From: Luteibacter sp. OK325
Lineage (GTDB): Bacteria > Pseudomonadota > Gammaproteobacteria > Xanthomonadales > Rhodanobacteraceae
DNA length: 64,000 bases
Direction: 5' to 3'
Assembly (NCBI RefSeq): GCF_003050935.1
Contig: NZ_QAOX01000002.1
Coordinates: 62,001-126,000 of the forward strand
Shown here: positions 15,535-24,247 of the stretch, piece by piece
How positions within the stretch are numbered: position 1 is the first letter of the stretch
Layout of the letters: every line of letters begins with the position of its first letter
Notes under the pieces: model-generated
Database searches by the model: none
What the model was told of the DNA's origin: nothing
The model's input: only the letters and a program-made list of their open reading frames with translations
Made by a program: the position numbers and the translations under genes

Positions 15535-18453
15535 TCAGAGTTTGTAGTTGACGCCGAACATCAGCGTGCGGCCGTAGGTGTTGTAGTCGAGCGGCCGGGC
15601 GATCTTGATATTGTTCGGCAGCGAGGCGATCTGCTGGGTCTTCTCCGGCGAGTTGGTCAGGTTGTTCACCTGTAACAGCACCGACAGCCCGCTCCAGCGG
15701 CCCTCGTTGAACGCGTAGCCGAGCTGGAAGTCGGTCTGTTTGTCGGCGAGGATCTTCTGGTAGCCGAGCTGGTCGAACAGAGCCACCGCCTCGCCCGTGA
15801 ACGACGAGCGGTAGCGCTCGGCGATGCGCACCGACCAGCCGTACTTCTCGTAGTAGAAGGCGAGGTTGGCCACCTTGCGCGACAGGCCGGGCAGGGTGGA
15901 CGGGCTGCCGGGAATCGTGGATACCGCGCTGACCGGCAGCGAGCTGTTGGTCAGCGAGAAGTTCGCCAGCATGCCGAAGCCGTCGAGTGCATGCGTCAGC
16001 AGGCCGCCTTCGAAAGAGCCGGACAGTTCCAGGCCCTGCATCCTGCCGCCCGTGCCGTTCTGTGGCGTTGTGAATGAACCGATGGTGCTGCTCGGCGTAA
16101 GCGTTGGCGTGTCGTTGGTGTAGCGCGAGAAGTCGTAATCGAGCGTGGTTTCGTTGTAGATGTAGTTGAGCAGGTTCTTGTTGAACACGGCCGCCGCGAC
16201 GTAGCTCGCCGTGCCGAAATACTTCTCCCACGACAGGTCCGCACCCACCGCGATATACGGTTTCAGCTGCGGATTGCCACCACTGCCGGACCACAGCACC
16301 TGGCCGGCGGCGGGACCGTCGGTGATCAGCGCGACGCTGGCGGACGTGGCGACCTTTTCGTCGTCGATGCGGCCGCGCGCCATGGTCTTGGCCAGACCGA
16401 AACGCAGGTACTGTTTGTCAGCCACTTCGGCCACGAGGTTGAGGCTAGGCAGGACTTTGTTGTAGTTTGTGCCGTCTGCAATGCGGCCGACCAGCGCATC
16501 GCCATTGGTCTGCAGGGCTTCGGACGACTGAATCGTACGCACGGCCTGCACGCCCATGTTTCCGCGCAGCGGGATGTCGCCCAGCATCGTGTCGATGTTG
16601 AACTTGAGGTACACCACCGGCACCTTCTCGCGTACGGTGTAATTGCGGCTCCAGTCGCCCTGGCCGTTACGCTCGGTCTCGTAGAACTGGTCGCTCAGCG
16701 CGCGCAATACGTTGTAGTTTACGATGCCGGGGATGCCGCCGTAACCCAGGTCGGTGATACCGCTCAGGGAGGATGGGTCGATCGGCGCGGCGAAGCCCGG
16801 CACGTAATCGTCCGAGGTGGACCCGTTGCCATTTAGCCAGGCGAAGAGCACGTCGGCTTGCTTGGTCTTTTCGCGGTCGGAGTAGTTCACCCCGAAGTTG
16901 AAGTCACTGAAGATCCAGCCCACCGGATGGCTGATTTCCAGACGGATCGCCTTGATGGTGTCCTTCTGCTTGTCGTATTCCTCGCGCCCGTTGTAACCGT
17001 AGTTGTTCGGGTCGGTGAAATTCACGGCGGAGGTGTCGGACCAGTCCGTGCCGGGGCTGAAATCCGGGAAACCTTCGTCGCGCCTGGTCTGAAAGTCCGT
17101 GGACGACGTCGCCTGGCCGGGCAGGCCGGCGAACAGGTAAGCGTCGTGCAGGTGTTTCTTCGCGCTGGAATACGAGAGATCCGCGGTGGCGTTCCAGCCG
17201 TTGCCGAAGTCGTACTGGTTGTTCCAGCCGACCGAGAACAGCTTGTCGCGTTCCTTGGTGTACTCGTTCTGCAGGATCGTCTTCAGTCCGTCGATGTGAC
17301 CGGAAGTGACGATCGGGTAGGGCTGCGCAGGTACGGTGCCGATGTTCGAGTAGGAAACATTGTCGTACGGGCTGCTCGACCACTGCGCGCCGTTGAGGTA
17401 AGTCTTCTGGTCGAACGTGGAGTAGTAGAGGTCGAGTGTGGAATGGTAGTGATCGTCCGGTGCCCATTCGAGCACGGTCATCAGGCCGTTGCGCAGCTGC
17501 TTCTCGGACTTGGCGCGCAGCTGGGCGCCCTCCTGCGACAGCACGTCGTCGGGCAGGCCGGGCGTGTGCGCGGCTCCCCACTGACCTTCGGCGCCGTTCG
17601 GGCCGTTGTTGTTGCTCCACCACCACGCCTGGTACTGCTTTTCCTGCACGGGTGAGTCGAGCTGGGCAAAGCCCACGGCCAGGCCGAGCGTGTGGTCGAA
17701 GAACTGGTCGATGTACGAGAAGCTGGCGCGGTGCCCGCTGTCACCGACGCCGGTACCGTGGTTGAGACTGCCATTGGTATTGTTCTCGCCACGCAGGTTG
17801 GCGGCGAAGGTGCGCTTGGGCACGTCCAGTGGCTTGATCGTGTGCAGGTCGATGGTGCCCGAAAGACCCTGGCCGACGAGGCTGGCATCGGGTGTCTTGT
17901 AGACCACGGCGCCGCTGATGAGCTCGGACGGGTACTGGTCGTAATCCACGCCGCGGTTCTCGCCGATCGTGGCCTGCTCGCGGCCGTTCAGCGTGGTGCC
18001 GGCGAAATCGGGCGGCGTACCGCGAATGGAGATCTGGTTGGCACGACCGTCCACGCGTTGCGTAGCCAGGCCCGACACGCGTGCCAGGCTCTCGGCGATG
18101 CTGCTGTCCGGCAGCTTGCCGATATCTTCGGCAGAGATCGCTTCGACGATGTTGTCCGAAGCCTGCTTGGTCTTCAGCGAGTTCTGGATACTGCCCTGGA
18201 TGCCGGTGACGACGATGGCGTCGAGATTGCTCACGGCGTCCGGGTTGGCAGCGTGTTTTTCCTTTTCTTTCGCGGTTTTTGCCGGTTTTGTGGACGGCGT
18301 CTCATTTTGTGCCGCAGTGGGAGACGGCGTCTGCTCCTGCGCGAAGACGTCGCTGCCGGAGAACACGAGGAGGGCCATGGCACATGCGGTGGCCAGCGGA
18401 CGTAGCTGTAGCGCGGGCACGGCAAGACACGGCGTCATGCGTCGATAATTCAT
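15535..18453 (-). CDS. TonB-dependent receptor, Xanthomonas/Caulobacter type
   Basis: The 972-residue outer-membrane receptor takes up large substrates using TonB-ExbBD energy. It has a signal peptide (about 1-38), a Lys/Pro-rich spacer with a TonB-box-like IVVTGIQGS, a plug domain (about 90-210, IGKLPDSSIAESLARVSG and QISIRGTPPDFAGTTLNGRE) and a 22-strand barrel. The plug wording is typical of the TonB-Xanth-Caul family, which often imports plant or polysaccharide-derived sugars. No enzyme or transporter gene adjoins it, so the substrate cannot be named. AGGGA precedes the chosen ATG. The promoter region it shares with marC contains a CTGCG/CGCAG palindrome also found upstream of the receptor at 43-46 kb. 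Confidence 0.92.
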   Translation of the reverse strand: MNYRRMTPCLAVPALQLRPLATACAMALLVFSGSDVFAQEQTPSPTAAQNETPSTKPAKTAKEKEKHAANPDAVSNLDAIVVTGIQGSIQNSLKTKQASDNIVEAISAEDIGKLPDSSIAESLARVSGLATQRVDGRANQISIRGTPPDFAGTTLNGREQATIGENRGVDYDQYPSELISGAVVYKTPDASLVGQGLSGTIDLHTIKPLDVPKRTFAANLRGENNTNGSLNHGTGVGDSGHRASFSYIDQFFDHTLGLAVGFAQLDSPVQEKQYQAWWWSNNNGPNGAEGQWGAAHTPGLPDDVLSQEGAQLRAKSEKQLRNGLMTVLEWAPDDHYHSTLDLYYSTFDQKTYLNGAQWSSSPYDNVSYSNIGTVPAQPYPIVTSGHIDGLKTILQNEYTKERDKLFSVGWNNQYDFGNGWNATADLSYSSAKKHLHDAYLFAGLPGQATSSTDFQTRRDEGFPDFSPGTDWSDTSAVNFTDPNNYGYNGREEYDKQKDTIKAIRLEISHPVGWIFSDFNFGVNYSDREKTKQADVLFAWLNGNGSTSDDYVPGFAAPIDPSSLSGITDLGYGGIPGIVNYNVLRALSDQFYETERNGQGDWSRNYTVREKVPVVYLKFNIDTMLGDIPLRGNMGVQAVRTIQSSEALQTNGDALVGRIADGTNYNKVLPSLNLVAEVADKQYLRFGLAKTMARGRIDDEKVATSASVALITDGPAAGQVLWSGSGGNPQLKPYIAVGADLSWEKYFGTASYVAAAVFNKNLLNYIYNETTLDYDFSRYTNDTPTLTPSSTIGSFTTPQNGTGGRMQGLELSGSFEGGLLTHALDGFGMLANFSLTNSSLPVSAVSTIPGSPSTLPGLSRKVANLAFYYEKYGWSVRIAERYRSSFTGEAVALFDQLGYQKILADKQTDFQLGYAFNEGRWSGLSVLLQVNNLTNSPEKTQQIASLPNNIKIARPLDYNTYGRTLMFGVNYKL

Positions 18454-18538
18454 CGTTATCCCTGCGTTTAATGATGTGGCGACGCGCCCCCTGACGCGCC
18501 GGCGGCGAGGATGCGGCAAGTGACACGAATCTGTCATC

Positions 18539-18549
18539 CTGCGTCGCAG
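18539..18549. promoter_or_regulatory. CTGCG-T-CGCAG palindrome
   Basis: A perfect 5-bp dyad between the TonB receptor and marC genes. The same core, extended to 8-bp arms, lies upstream of the second TonB receptor (46248-46264). A shared regulator is possible. Confidence 0.3.
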
Positions 18550-18571
18550 CACATACCTTCAGGAGTGCCCC

Positions 18572-19261
18572 ATGTGGGAAGAGCTGACCAAGACTGTTCT
18601 GTTGATCGTCGCGAGTCTTTTTCCCATCATTAATCCGCCCGCGGCGGCTTTCATGGCAATCAGCATCGTGCCGCATGCGACCGATGCCGAGCGTGCCGAC
18701 ATGGCGCGCCGCGTGGCGATGAACAGCTTTGCGCTGTTGCTCGCATCGTTGCTGGTCGGCGCCTATGTACTCGGCTTCTTCGGTATCTCGATACCGGTGC
18801 TTCGCGTGGCCGGCGGGCTGGTCGTGGCCATGGCGGGCTGGCGGCTGCTCGACGCGCCTGACGACGTCGAGGAGGACCAGGAAAACGAGGCTGCCGCGGT
18901 AGACCATCGCCACGGCAGGCGCGATCCCTGCTTTTATCCTTTGACACTGCCGCTAACGGTGGGCCCGGGCTCGATTGCCGTGGCCATCGCATTGGGTACG
19001 GGGTCGCCGCGGGCGGGACCCACGCTGATTCACTTCGCGGCGGTGGGTATCGCCCTGGTGATCATCACCGCGAGCATTTACCTGTGCATGCGCTTTGCCG
19101 AGCCCATCGAGCGCAAGCTGGGTACGGCGGGCACCCAGGTGGTGATGCGGTTGTTCGCATTCTTCATTTTCTGCATCGGGCTGCAGATTCTCTGGTTGGG
19201 CGTTTCGGAGCTGATCGGGATTGTTTCGGCTGCGCCTGGCGTGGCGCATCCGGCGCCTTAA
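18572..19261 (+). CDS. MarC family integral membrane protein
   Basis: The 229-residue protein has six predicted membrane segments and matches the MarC/UPF0056 family, with LFPIINPPAAAFMAISI in the first helix and YPLTLPLTVGPGSIAVAIAL in the middle. The family was once linked to multiple antibiotic resistance, but later work found no such role, and its function is unknown. A hydrophilic loop (EEDQENEAAAVDHRHGRRDP) sits between helices 3 and 4. Confidence 0.88.
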   Translation: MWEELTKTVLLIVASLFPIINPPAAAFMAISIVPHATDAERADMARRVAMNSFALLLASLLVGAYVLGFFGISIPVLRVAGGLVVAMAGWRLLDAPDDVEEDQENEAAAVDHRHGRRDPCFYPLTLPLTVGPGSIAVAIALGTGSPRAGPTLIHFAAVGIALVIITASIYLCMRFAEPIERKLGTAGTQVVMRLFAFFIFCIGLQILWLGVSELIGIVSAAPGVAHPAP

Positions 19262-19290
19262 GCCCCCAGATCTCCTGTGGGAGAAGATCC

Positions 19291-19424
19291 TTGTGGGAGC
19301 CGATTCATCGGCGATCCCGCGGCAGCGGGCAAGCTTGCGGCTAGCACCCGATCGCCGCTGAAGCGGCTCCCACAAGGGCAAGGTCGCAGCTAGCACCCAA
19401 TCGCCGATGAATCGGCTCCTACAG
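19291..19424. repeat. REP-like hairpin cluster of three units
   Basis: A direct GATTCATC unit, an inverted GCTTCAGC unit and an inverted GATTCATC unit lie between marC and the AraC gene. Spacers share CTAGCACCC. The last unit overlaps the 3' end of the AraC coding region. Confidence 0.85.
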
Positions 19425-20424
19425 AAGATAGATCTCCCAAAGACCGTTCGCGTCGCCAGGCGCAGGGGGTGGCGCCGGTGAAGCGTTTGAATATGGTGGT
19501 GAAGTGCGCCTGGGTGCGGAAGCCGGTGTCGCCGGCCACTTCGACGACGGACCGCCCCGACGAAGCGAGCAGCGCCTTCGCGTATTCGATACGCGCGCGC
19601 AGGATGTAGTGATGCGGACGCTGCCCCGTGGCCAGGCGGAAGCGTGCGGCGAAGTGCATGGGCGATAACCCCGCCGCGGCTGCGACCGCGGCCAGGCTGA
19701 TCGGATCGCCCAGGTGCTGGCCGATGTACGCGTCCACGCGCTGCATGCGCCACCGCGGTATCGCCAGCTTCACCGGGTCGAGCCCGTCGATAGTGGCCGT
19801 GCTGGCGAGCTGGAAAAGGCGGCTGAGGACGGCTATCGCGAAATGCCCTGCCGTGCCCGGCGTGCAAGACCCCGCATTGGCGGCGAGCAGCGCGAGCGCC
19901 AGCTGCTCGATGGCACTGTCGCGGTACATGCCACCGAAGGTTGCGCCGTCAAGCAGAGCCACGCAGTCCATATCCCTGGCAGCGTCGCGGACGAATGATG
20001 CCGGCAGATACCACTGGAGGCTGTCACCCGGACCATCCGTGCACATCGTCAGCGCCTGGCCCGGCAGGCTGACGTGCACACTCCCTGCGGCTATCGCGCC
20101 GTTCACGACGGTTCGGCCGTCCGCCATCAGTCGCATGGAGGTCGCGCTCAGGAAAACGCGCACCACATAACGATCCGTCGGGATGACGGCGGTCCGGGTA
20201 CCCGAGCCGCACCGGTCGATCCAGCGGGTGGCCAGTACGCCCGGTGCCGTCCGGGCGAGGACCGGCGGGACATGCCAGATGGTTTCGAGGTGCACGGCGG
20301 TGGAGGCGGTGAGGTCGCGCGCAAGCGCGTATGAAGTCTCGTCCAGGCGCACGTTGCCGTCCTCCGCGTCGGGGCCCCGAGGGTCAGGATGATCGGTCCG
20401 GCCCCCGGTCTCGCCGACTGACAA
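19390..20424 (-). CDS. AraC-family transcriptional regulator
   Basis: The 344-residue protein has a poorly conserved N-terminal sensing domain (about 30-210) and a C-terminal AraC double helix-turn-helix (about 225-325, ISLAAVAAAAGLSPMHFAAR and VVEVAGDTGFRTQAHFTTIF). The final residues, SSVGADSSAIGC, are encoded by a REP-like repeat, so the natural C-terminus was probably replaced by repeat sequence. The DNA-binding domain is complete before this tail, so the protein may still work. The target is unknown. The start at 20424 is the first in frame and is uncertain. Confidence 0.85.
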   Translation of the reverse strand: MSVGETGGRTDHPDPRGPDAEDGNVRLDETSYALARDLTASTAVHLETIWHVPPVLARTAPGVLATRWIDRCGSGTRTAVIPTDRYVVRVFLSATSMRLMADGRTVVNGAIAAGSVHVSLPGQALTMCTDGPGDSLQWYLPASFVRDAARDMDCVALLDGATFGGMYRDSAIEQLALALLAANAGSCTPGTAGHFAIAVLSRLFQLASTATIDGLDPVKLAIPRWRMQRVDAYIGQHLGDPISLAAVAAAAGLSPMHFAARFRLATGQRPHHYILRARIEYAKALLASSGRSVVEVAGDTGFRTQAHFTTIFKRFTGATPCAWRRERSLGDLSSVGADSSAIGC

Positions 20425-20635
20425 GACGGTACGCCTGTCGCCTCGTGCGGAGAGCCGAAAATCTACTTAGAACGAATGGACTGTCCAGACCTTGGCGAGG
20501 CATGCCTGGGCCGTTCGAATCGGAAAACGGCCATGCATATCCGAAAGACCATTCGTGCCCTGGGCGACACCATGAGCGGGAAGGGGAGTCGACGCGTCGT
20601 GCGTCGGCGTCTGTCCGGTCATGGGGAGTTCCACG

Positions 20636-20920
20636 ATGAAGAAGTCCATTCTGCTGGGCGCCGCTGTCGGCGCCGCGCTGGTGTTCGGCTGCGCCACGCA
20701 GGCCCAGCAGGGTCCGACGGTGGACATCGGCAACCGGCACGGCAACCTGCGCCAGGCCCAGGAAAACATCGTCCAGGCCTGGCATCTGGTGAGCGAGGCG
20801 CAGGAAATGAACGACTCGCGCCTGGGTGGACACGCGGCGAATGCCAAGCGCCTGCTCGAGCAAGCGAACGACGAGTTGCGCCTTGCGGCGGATGTCGCTA
20901 ACCAGAACGAGCGGCACTAG
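20636..20920 (+). CDS. Small exported protein of the multicopper oxidase operon
   Basis: The 94-residue protein begins with a signal peptide (MKKSILLGAAVGAALVFGCA), and the cysteine near 19 could be a lipidation site although the lipobox is imperfect. The mature part is a predicted helical hairpin (NLRQAQENIVQAWHLVSEAQ and AKRLLEQANDELRLAADVAN), like small periplasmic helical proteins. It ends four bases before the multicopper oxidase start, so the two are co-transcribed. I do not recognise a named family. A partner or scaffold role in metal handling is inference from position. Confidence 0.75.
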   Translation: MKKSILLGAAVGAALVFGCATQAQQGPTVDIGNRHGNLRQAQENIVQAWHLVSEAQEMNDSRLGGHAANAKRLLEQANDELRLAADVANQNERH

Positions 20921-20924
20921 ACGC

Positions 20925-22469
20925 ATGACCAGACGCAGGCCCCTGCGCGCGGCGGCCCTCGCCCTCCTGGCATGTCTTGCAGGCACGGCTCTGGCCGACC
21001 CGCCCTCCGACGACCTGCGTCCACCGCGCGAGTTCACCTACGACGCGAACGGCGTGACCACGGTCACCCTGGTCGCCGCGAAGTCGAAGATCCTCGTCGG
21101 CAACACGCCTTACACATCGTTGGTGTTCAACGACGACTACGACGCACCGCTCATCCGTGCGCGTCCGGGCGGAACGATTGCGCTCACGCTCGACAACCGC
21201 ATGGACGAGATGACCAACCTGCATTTTCATGGCATGCAGGTGTCCCCGCTCGACGACGGCGACAGCATTTTTCGCACCACTGGCCCGCACGAGGTGGGCA
21301 AGTACGTGTTGCGCTTGCCCGACGACCATTCGCCGGGACCGTACTGGTACCACAGCCATTTCCACGATGGCGCCGAGCACCAGGTGTCAGGTGGCCTCGC
21401 CGGGCCGATCCTCGTCGATGGCATCAAGGACCAGTTCCCGGAACTGAAGGACGTGCGCGAGCGCGCGCTCGTGCTGCGCAACTTCCAGAAGACCTTCACT
21501 GGATCGCTCGCCAGCGAGATCGTCACCGGTGCGCCTTCCATCCGGACGATCAACGGGCAGTTCCAGCCGACCATCCGCATTCATCCGGGCGAAACGCAGC
21601 TCTGGCATCTGTTCAACATCGCCGCGAACCAGTACTTCCGCATCCGAATCGACGGCGTGCACATGCAACTGCTGTCCCAGGACGCCGATACGGTGGTCAA
21701 GCAGGTCGGCGTCGACGAGATGCTGATCGGCCCGTCGGCGCGTGTGAGTATCCTGGTGACGGGCCCCGCACCCGGTTCCTATCCCCTGAAGCTGGGTTCG
21801 GCGAACACCGGTCCCGCGGGCGACACGTACGCCGGCGCGCTACTGGGTACGCTCGTTTCGTCGGGCGAGCCCATGAAGACGGTGACGATCACCAGTCCGT
21901 ATCCCGCCGTGACCGACCTGCGCAAGGTGACGCCGGCTAACCACCGTCGCTTCATCTTCCAGGACTCCGACTCCGACCCCAACGCCTTCTTCATCAACGG
22001 CCGCCAGTTCGACATCGGTCGCGTGGACACCACGGTCAAACTGGGCGACGTCGAAGAATGGACCCTGGTCAATCCCAGCCAGGAACTTCATCAGTTCCAC
22101 ATCCACCAGCTTGATTTCCAGGTGACGAAGATCAACGGCAAGGATGTCGACTTCATCGGCTATCGCGACAACGTGTTCATTCCCGCCCTGGGTTCGACCA
22201 CGGTGCTCATTCCCTTCACGGACCCGGTCATCCTCGGCAAGTTCGTCTATCACTGCCACATTATGGAGCACGAAGACGGCGGCATGATGCAGGTGATCCA
22301 GGTGGTGCGTCCTGCCGAGTACGAGGAGGCCGTGAAGCTCGAACCGCTCGGCGGCATCTACGGCGACAACCAGATGTGCACGTACCTGCGCAACACGGGG
22401 GGGAATCCGCTCACGCCTCCGTCCAACGCAAGCCGTCCGCTCGGTCCGGCGCCTGAGGTCAGGCCGTGA
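20925..22469 (+). CDS. Periplasmic multicopper oxidase
   Basis: The 514-residue enzyme couples one-electron oxidation of a substrate to four-electron reduction of oxygen. All four copper-binding blocks are present: HFHGM near 100, WYHSHFHDG near 142, HQFHIHQLDF near 389 and YHCHIMEHEDGGMM near 442. The last has the type 1 copper cysteine and a probable axial methionine. The N-terminus (TRRRPLRAAALALLACLAG) looks like a Tat or Sec signal. Substrate is unknown; candidates are Cu(I), Mn(II), Fe(II) or phenolics. The operon with an outer-membrane protein and a SCO1-type copper chaperone favours copper handling. The next gene starts within this stop codon. Confidence 0.9.
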   Translation: MTRRRPLRAAALALLACLAGTALADPPSDDLRPPREFTYDANGVTTVTLVAAKSKILVGNTPYTSLVFNDDYDAPLIRARPGGTIALTLDNRMDEMTNLHFHGMQVSPLDDGDSIFRTTGPHEVGKYVLRLPDDHSPGPYWYHSHFHDGAEHQVSGGLAGPILVDGIKDQFPELKDVRERALVLRNFQKTFTGSLASEIVTGAPSIRTINGQFQPTIRIHPGETQLWHLFNIAANQYFRIRIDGVHMQLLSQDADTVVKQVGVDEMLIGPSARVSILVTGPAPGSYPLKLGSANTGPAGDTYAGALLGTLVSSGEPMKTVTITSPYPAVTDLRKVTPANHRRFIFQDSDSDPNAFFINGRQFDIGRVDTTVKLGDVEEWTLVNPSQELHQFHIHQLDFQVTKINGKDVDFIGYRDNVFIPALGSTTVLIPFTDPVILGKFVYHCHIMEHEDGGMMQVIQVVRPAEYEEAVKLEPLGGIYGDNQMCTYLRNTGGNPLTPPSNASRPLGPAPEVRP

Positions 22470-23596
22470 AGCGGCGCGCAGCTTACGTCGGCATGGGGCT
22501 CGCACTCGCGCTTGCGGGGCAGGCGCAGGCCAGCAACGGCCGCTACCCCGGTCTGGGCATGGATTACAGCACGGCCATCCAGTACGACTTTGCCAGCCTG
22601 CGCGTGCCCAATCAGCCACATAACGTCACCACCAACGGATACTTCGACATCACCACGGCGGTGCACTTCCGACTGACCACGATCGACGAGATCTGGGTGG
22701 GCAGCGAAGTCAGCCCGGTGACGGATACGCGCCCCGGCGAGCGCCGCTGGCTCGGTGGCACCGGCCTGAACATTACCGACGTCAACTGGTACCACCAGGG
22801 TTACGTCTCGTCCTTCCGGTTGGGCAAGTTCGACGTGCCGTTCGGACGCGCACAGGATGCCGCGCCGGGACTTTACACCTCTGACTTCGTCGCACCGTAC
22901 GCACTGGGCGGGATGAATGGCGGCACCTATGAGTACCGCTTCTTTACGGACAACTGGGGCACCATCGCACCGAGTCTGAGTCTCTACGCCGCCGACACGT
23001 CGGTACTGAGCCGTTCCTTCCTGCGTCCGTCACAGCAGGCGCGCCGCTCCGACGGTGGCGCGACGAATACGGGCAAGCTCAACAATGCCGCCGCCGTGGT
23101 CAACTGGCGCGCACCCGCGGCCATTCCGTACCTTGAAGTGCAGGTGGGTTACATGACCAACCATAAGGGCGATGTGTCCGCCGCCTCGCCCACGGCGGCG
23201 AACGAGCAGCTGCGCGTGGCCTCCGTGCGCTACATGATTCCCTTCGTGGCCACGACCGAACTCGGACCGACGCTCGCCGGTCGCTACCTGGACCTCGTGC
23301 CCTTCGTCGAGTACGTGAAGGTGCACAACGAGAACGGCACACCCGGCTTCGACACCGAGTACCTGACCACGTCGCTCACCTTCGACGCCGGTCGCTTTGC
23401 CTACGGCCTCACGCATACGAACAAGCAGATTTCACCGACTGGTGGTCCGCGGACCAACGAGTACCTCACCGAAGCCAGCATGGTCTACCACGTGACCGGC
23501 CTGGTCGACCTGGCACTGTCCGGCGGCAGGTCACGCCAGGGCGGGCAGACGTCCGGCTTGCTGGGCGTCTCGATCACGCTCAACGGATCGTTCTGA
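22466..23596 (+). CDS. Outer-membrane beta-barrel protein of the multicopper oxidase operon
   Basis: The 376-residue protein starts with GTG overlapping the previous stop. It has a signal peptide (about 1-22, ending AQAS), many alternating-hydrophobic strands and a C-terminal LGVSITLNGSF strand ending in Phe, as expected for a Bam-inserted barrel. It resembles porin-like or phosphate-porin-like barrels in general layout (FRLGKFDVPFGRAQDAAPG), but I cannot name a family. Its stop overlaps the start of the SCO1 gene. A metal or oxidase-related channel is an inference from the operon. Confidence 0.75.
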   Translation: MKRRAAYVGMGLALALAGQAQASNGRYPGLGMDYSTAIQYDFASLRVPNQPHNVTTNGYFDITTAVHFRLTTIDEIWVGSEVSPVTDTRPGERRWLGGTGLNITDVNWYHQGYVSSFRLGKFDVPFGRAQDAAPGLYTSDFVAPYALGGMNGGTYEYRFFTDNWGTIAPSLSLYAADTSVLSRSFLRPSQQARRSDGGATNTGKLNNAAAVVNWRAPAAIPYLEVQVGYMTNHKGDVSAASPTAANEQLRVASVRYMIPFVATTELGPTLAGRYLDLVPFVEYVKVHNENGTPGFDTEYLTTSLTFDAGRFAYGLTHTNKQISPTGGPRTNEYLTEASMVYHVTGLVDLALSGGRSRQGGQTSGLLGVSITLNGSF

Positions 23597-24150
23597 TGCG
23601 CCGTCTCTCTTTCGTCCTCTTCGCCGTGTGCCTGGTCGCTTCCGGGGTCCACGCGGCGAGCCCCACCGTGGGTGGTTCGTTCCAGTTGACCGACCAGGAT
23701 GGGCATGCCGTGACGCAGTCATCGTTCGCCGGACGGCCCTTGCTTCTCTACTTCGGCTACACCTCCTGCCCGGACATCTGTCCCGTGGACCTTGCGAAAA
23801 TCGTGAAGATCGCCGGCGCCGTACGTGAGGCCAGCGGGGTGACGGTCACGCCGGTCTTCGTCACGATCGACCCCGAACGCGATACGCCGGCGAGGCTGCA
23901 GGCCTATGTGCGCGCCTTCGGCAAGGACGTGGTCGGCCTGACAGGCACGACCACGCAGATCGGTGCCATCACCGACGAGTACCACGTTTACTTCAAGAAG
24001 GTGCCCGTCGATGGCGGTTACCTCATGGATCACTCGACGATGCTTTTCCTCGTCGGCGCAAACGGCGCTTACCTCGATCACTACGGGCGCAAGCTGCCCG
24101 AGGAGGATGTGGTCAAGCGCGTCGTCACGACACTGCGTGGCGCGGGCTGA
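23596..24150 (+). CDS. SCO1/SenC family copper-binding thioredoxin-fold protein
   Basis: The 184-residue periplasmic protein has a signal peptide (about 1-20) and the SCO signature: CPDIC (CxxxC, about residues 55-59) with a downstream His in MDHST. These three residues bind copper in SCO proteins, which deliver copper to cytochrome oxidase or to other periplasmic copper enzymes. It is the last gene of the four-gene operon and overlaps the preceding stop (TGATG). It may metallate the multicopper oxidase two genes upstream, which is inference. Confidence 0.92.
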   Translation: MRRLSFVLFAVCLVASGVHAASPTVGGSFQLTDQDGHAVTQSSFAGRPLLLYFGYTSCPDICPVDLAKIVKIAGAVREASGVTVTPVFVTIDPERDTPARLQAYVRAFGKDVVGLTGTTTQIGAITDEYHVYFKKVPVDGGYLMDHSTMLFLVGANGAYLDHYGRKLPEEDVVKRVVTTLRGAG

Positions 24151-24160
24151 GGCAAGGATA

Positions 24161-24239
24161 ATCGCCGCTGAAGCGGCTCCCACAATCAGCTCGGCTCCGC
24201 TCTATGTGGGAGCCGATTCATCGGCGATGGGTGCTCGCC
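24161..24239. repeat. REP-like hairpin pair
   Basis: An inverted GCTTCAGC unit and a direct GATTCATC unit with the tail GGGTGCTCGCC separate the convergent SCO1 gene and the RiPP cluster. They could serve as a bidirectional transcript end. Confidence 0.85.
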
Positions 24240-24247
24240 CGATCGTC

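Noticed and set aside
20925..24150. The multicopper oxidase operon considered as a CopAB copper-resistance system
   Set aside because: The oxidase lacks the Met-rich repeats typical of CopA, and the barrel does not show CopB features, so I gave neutral names.
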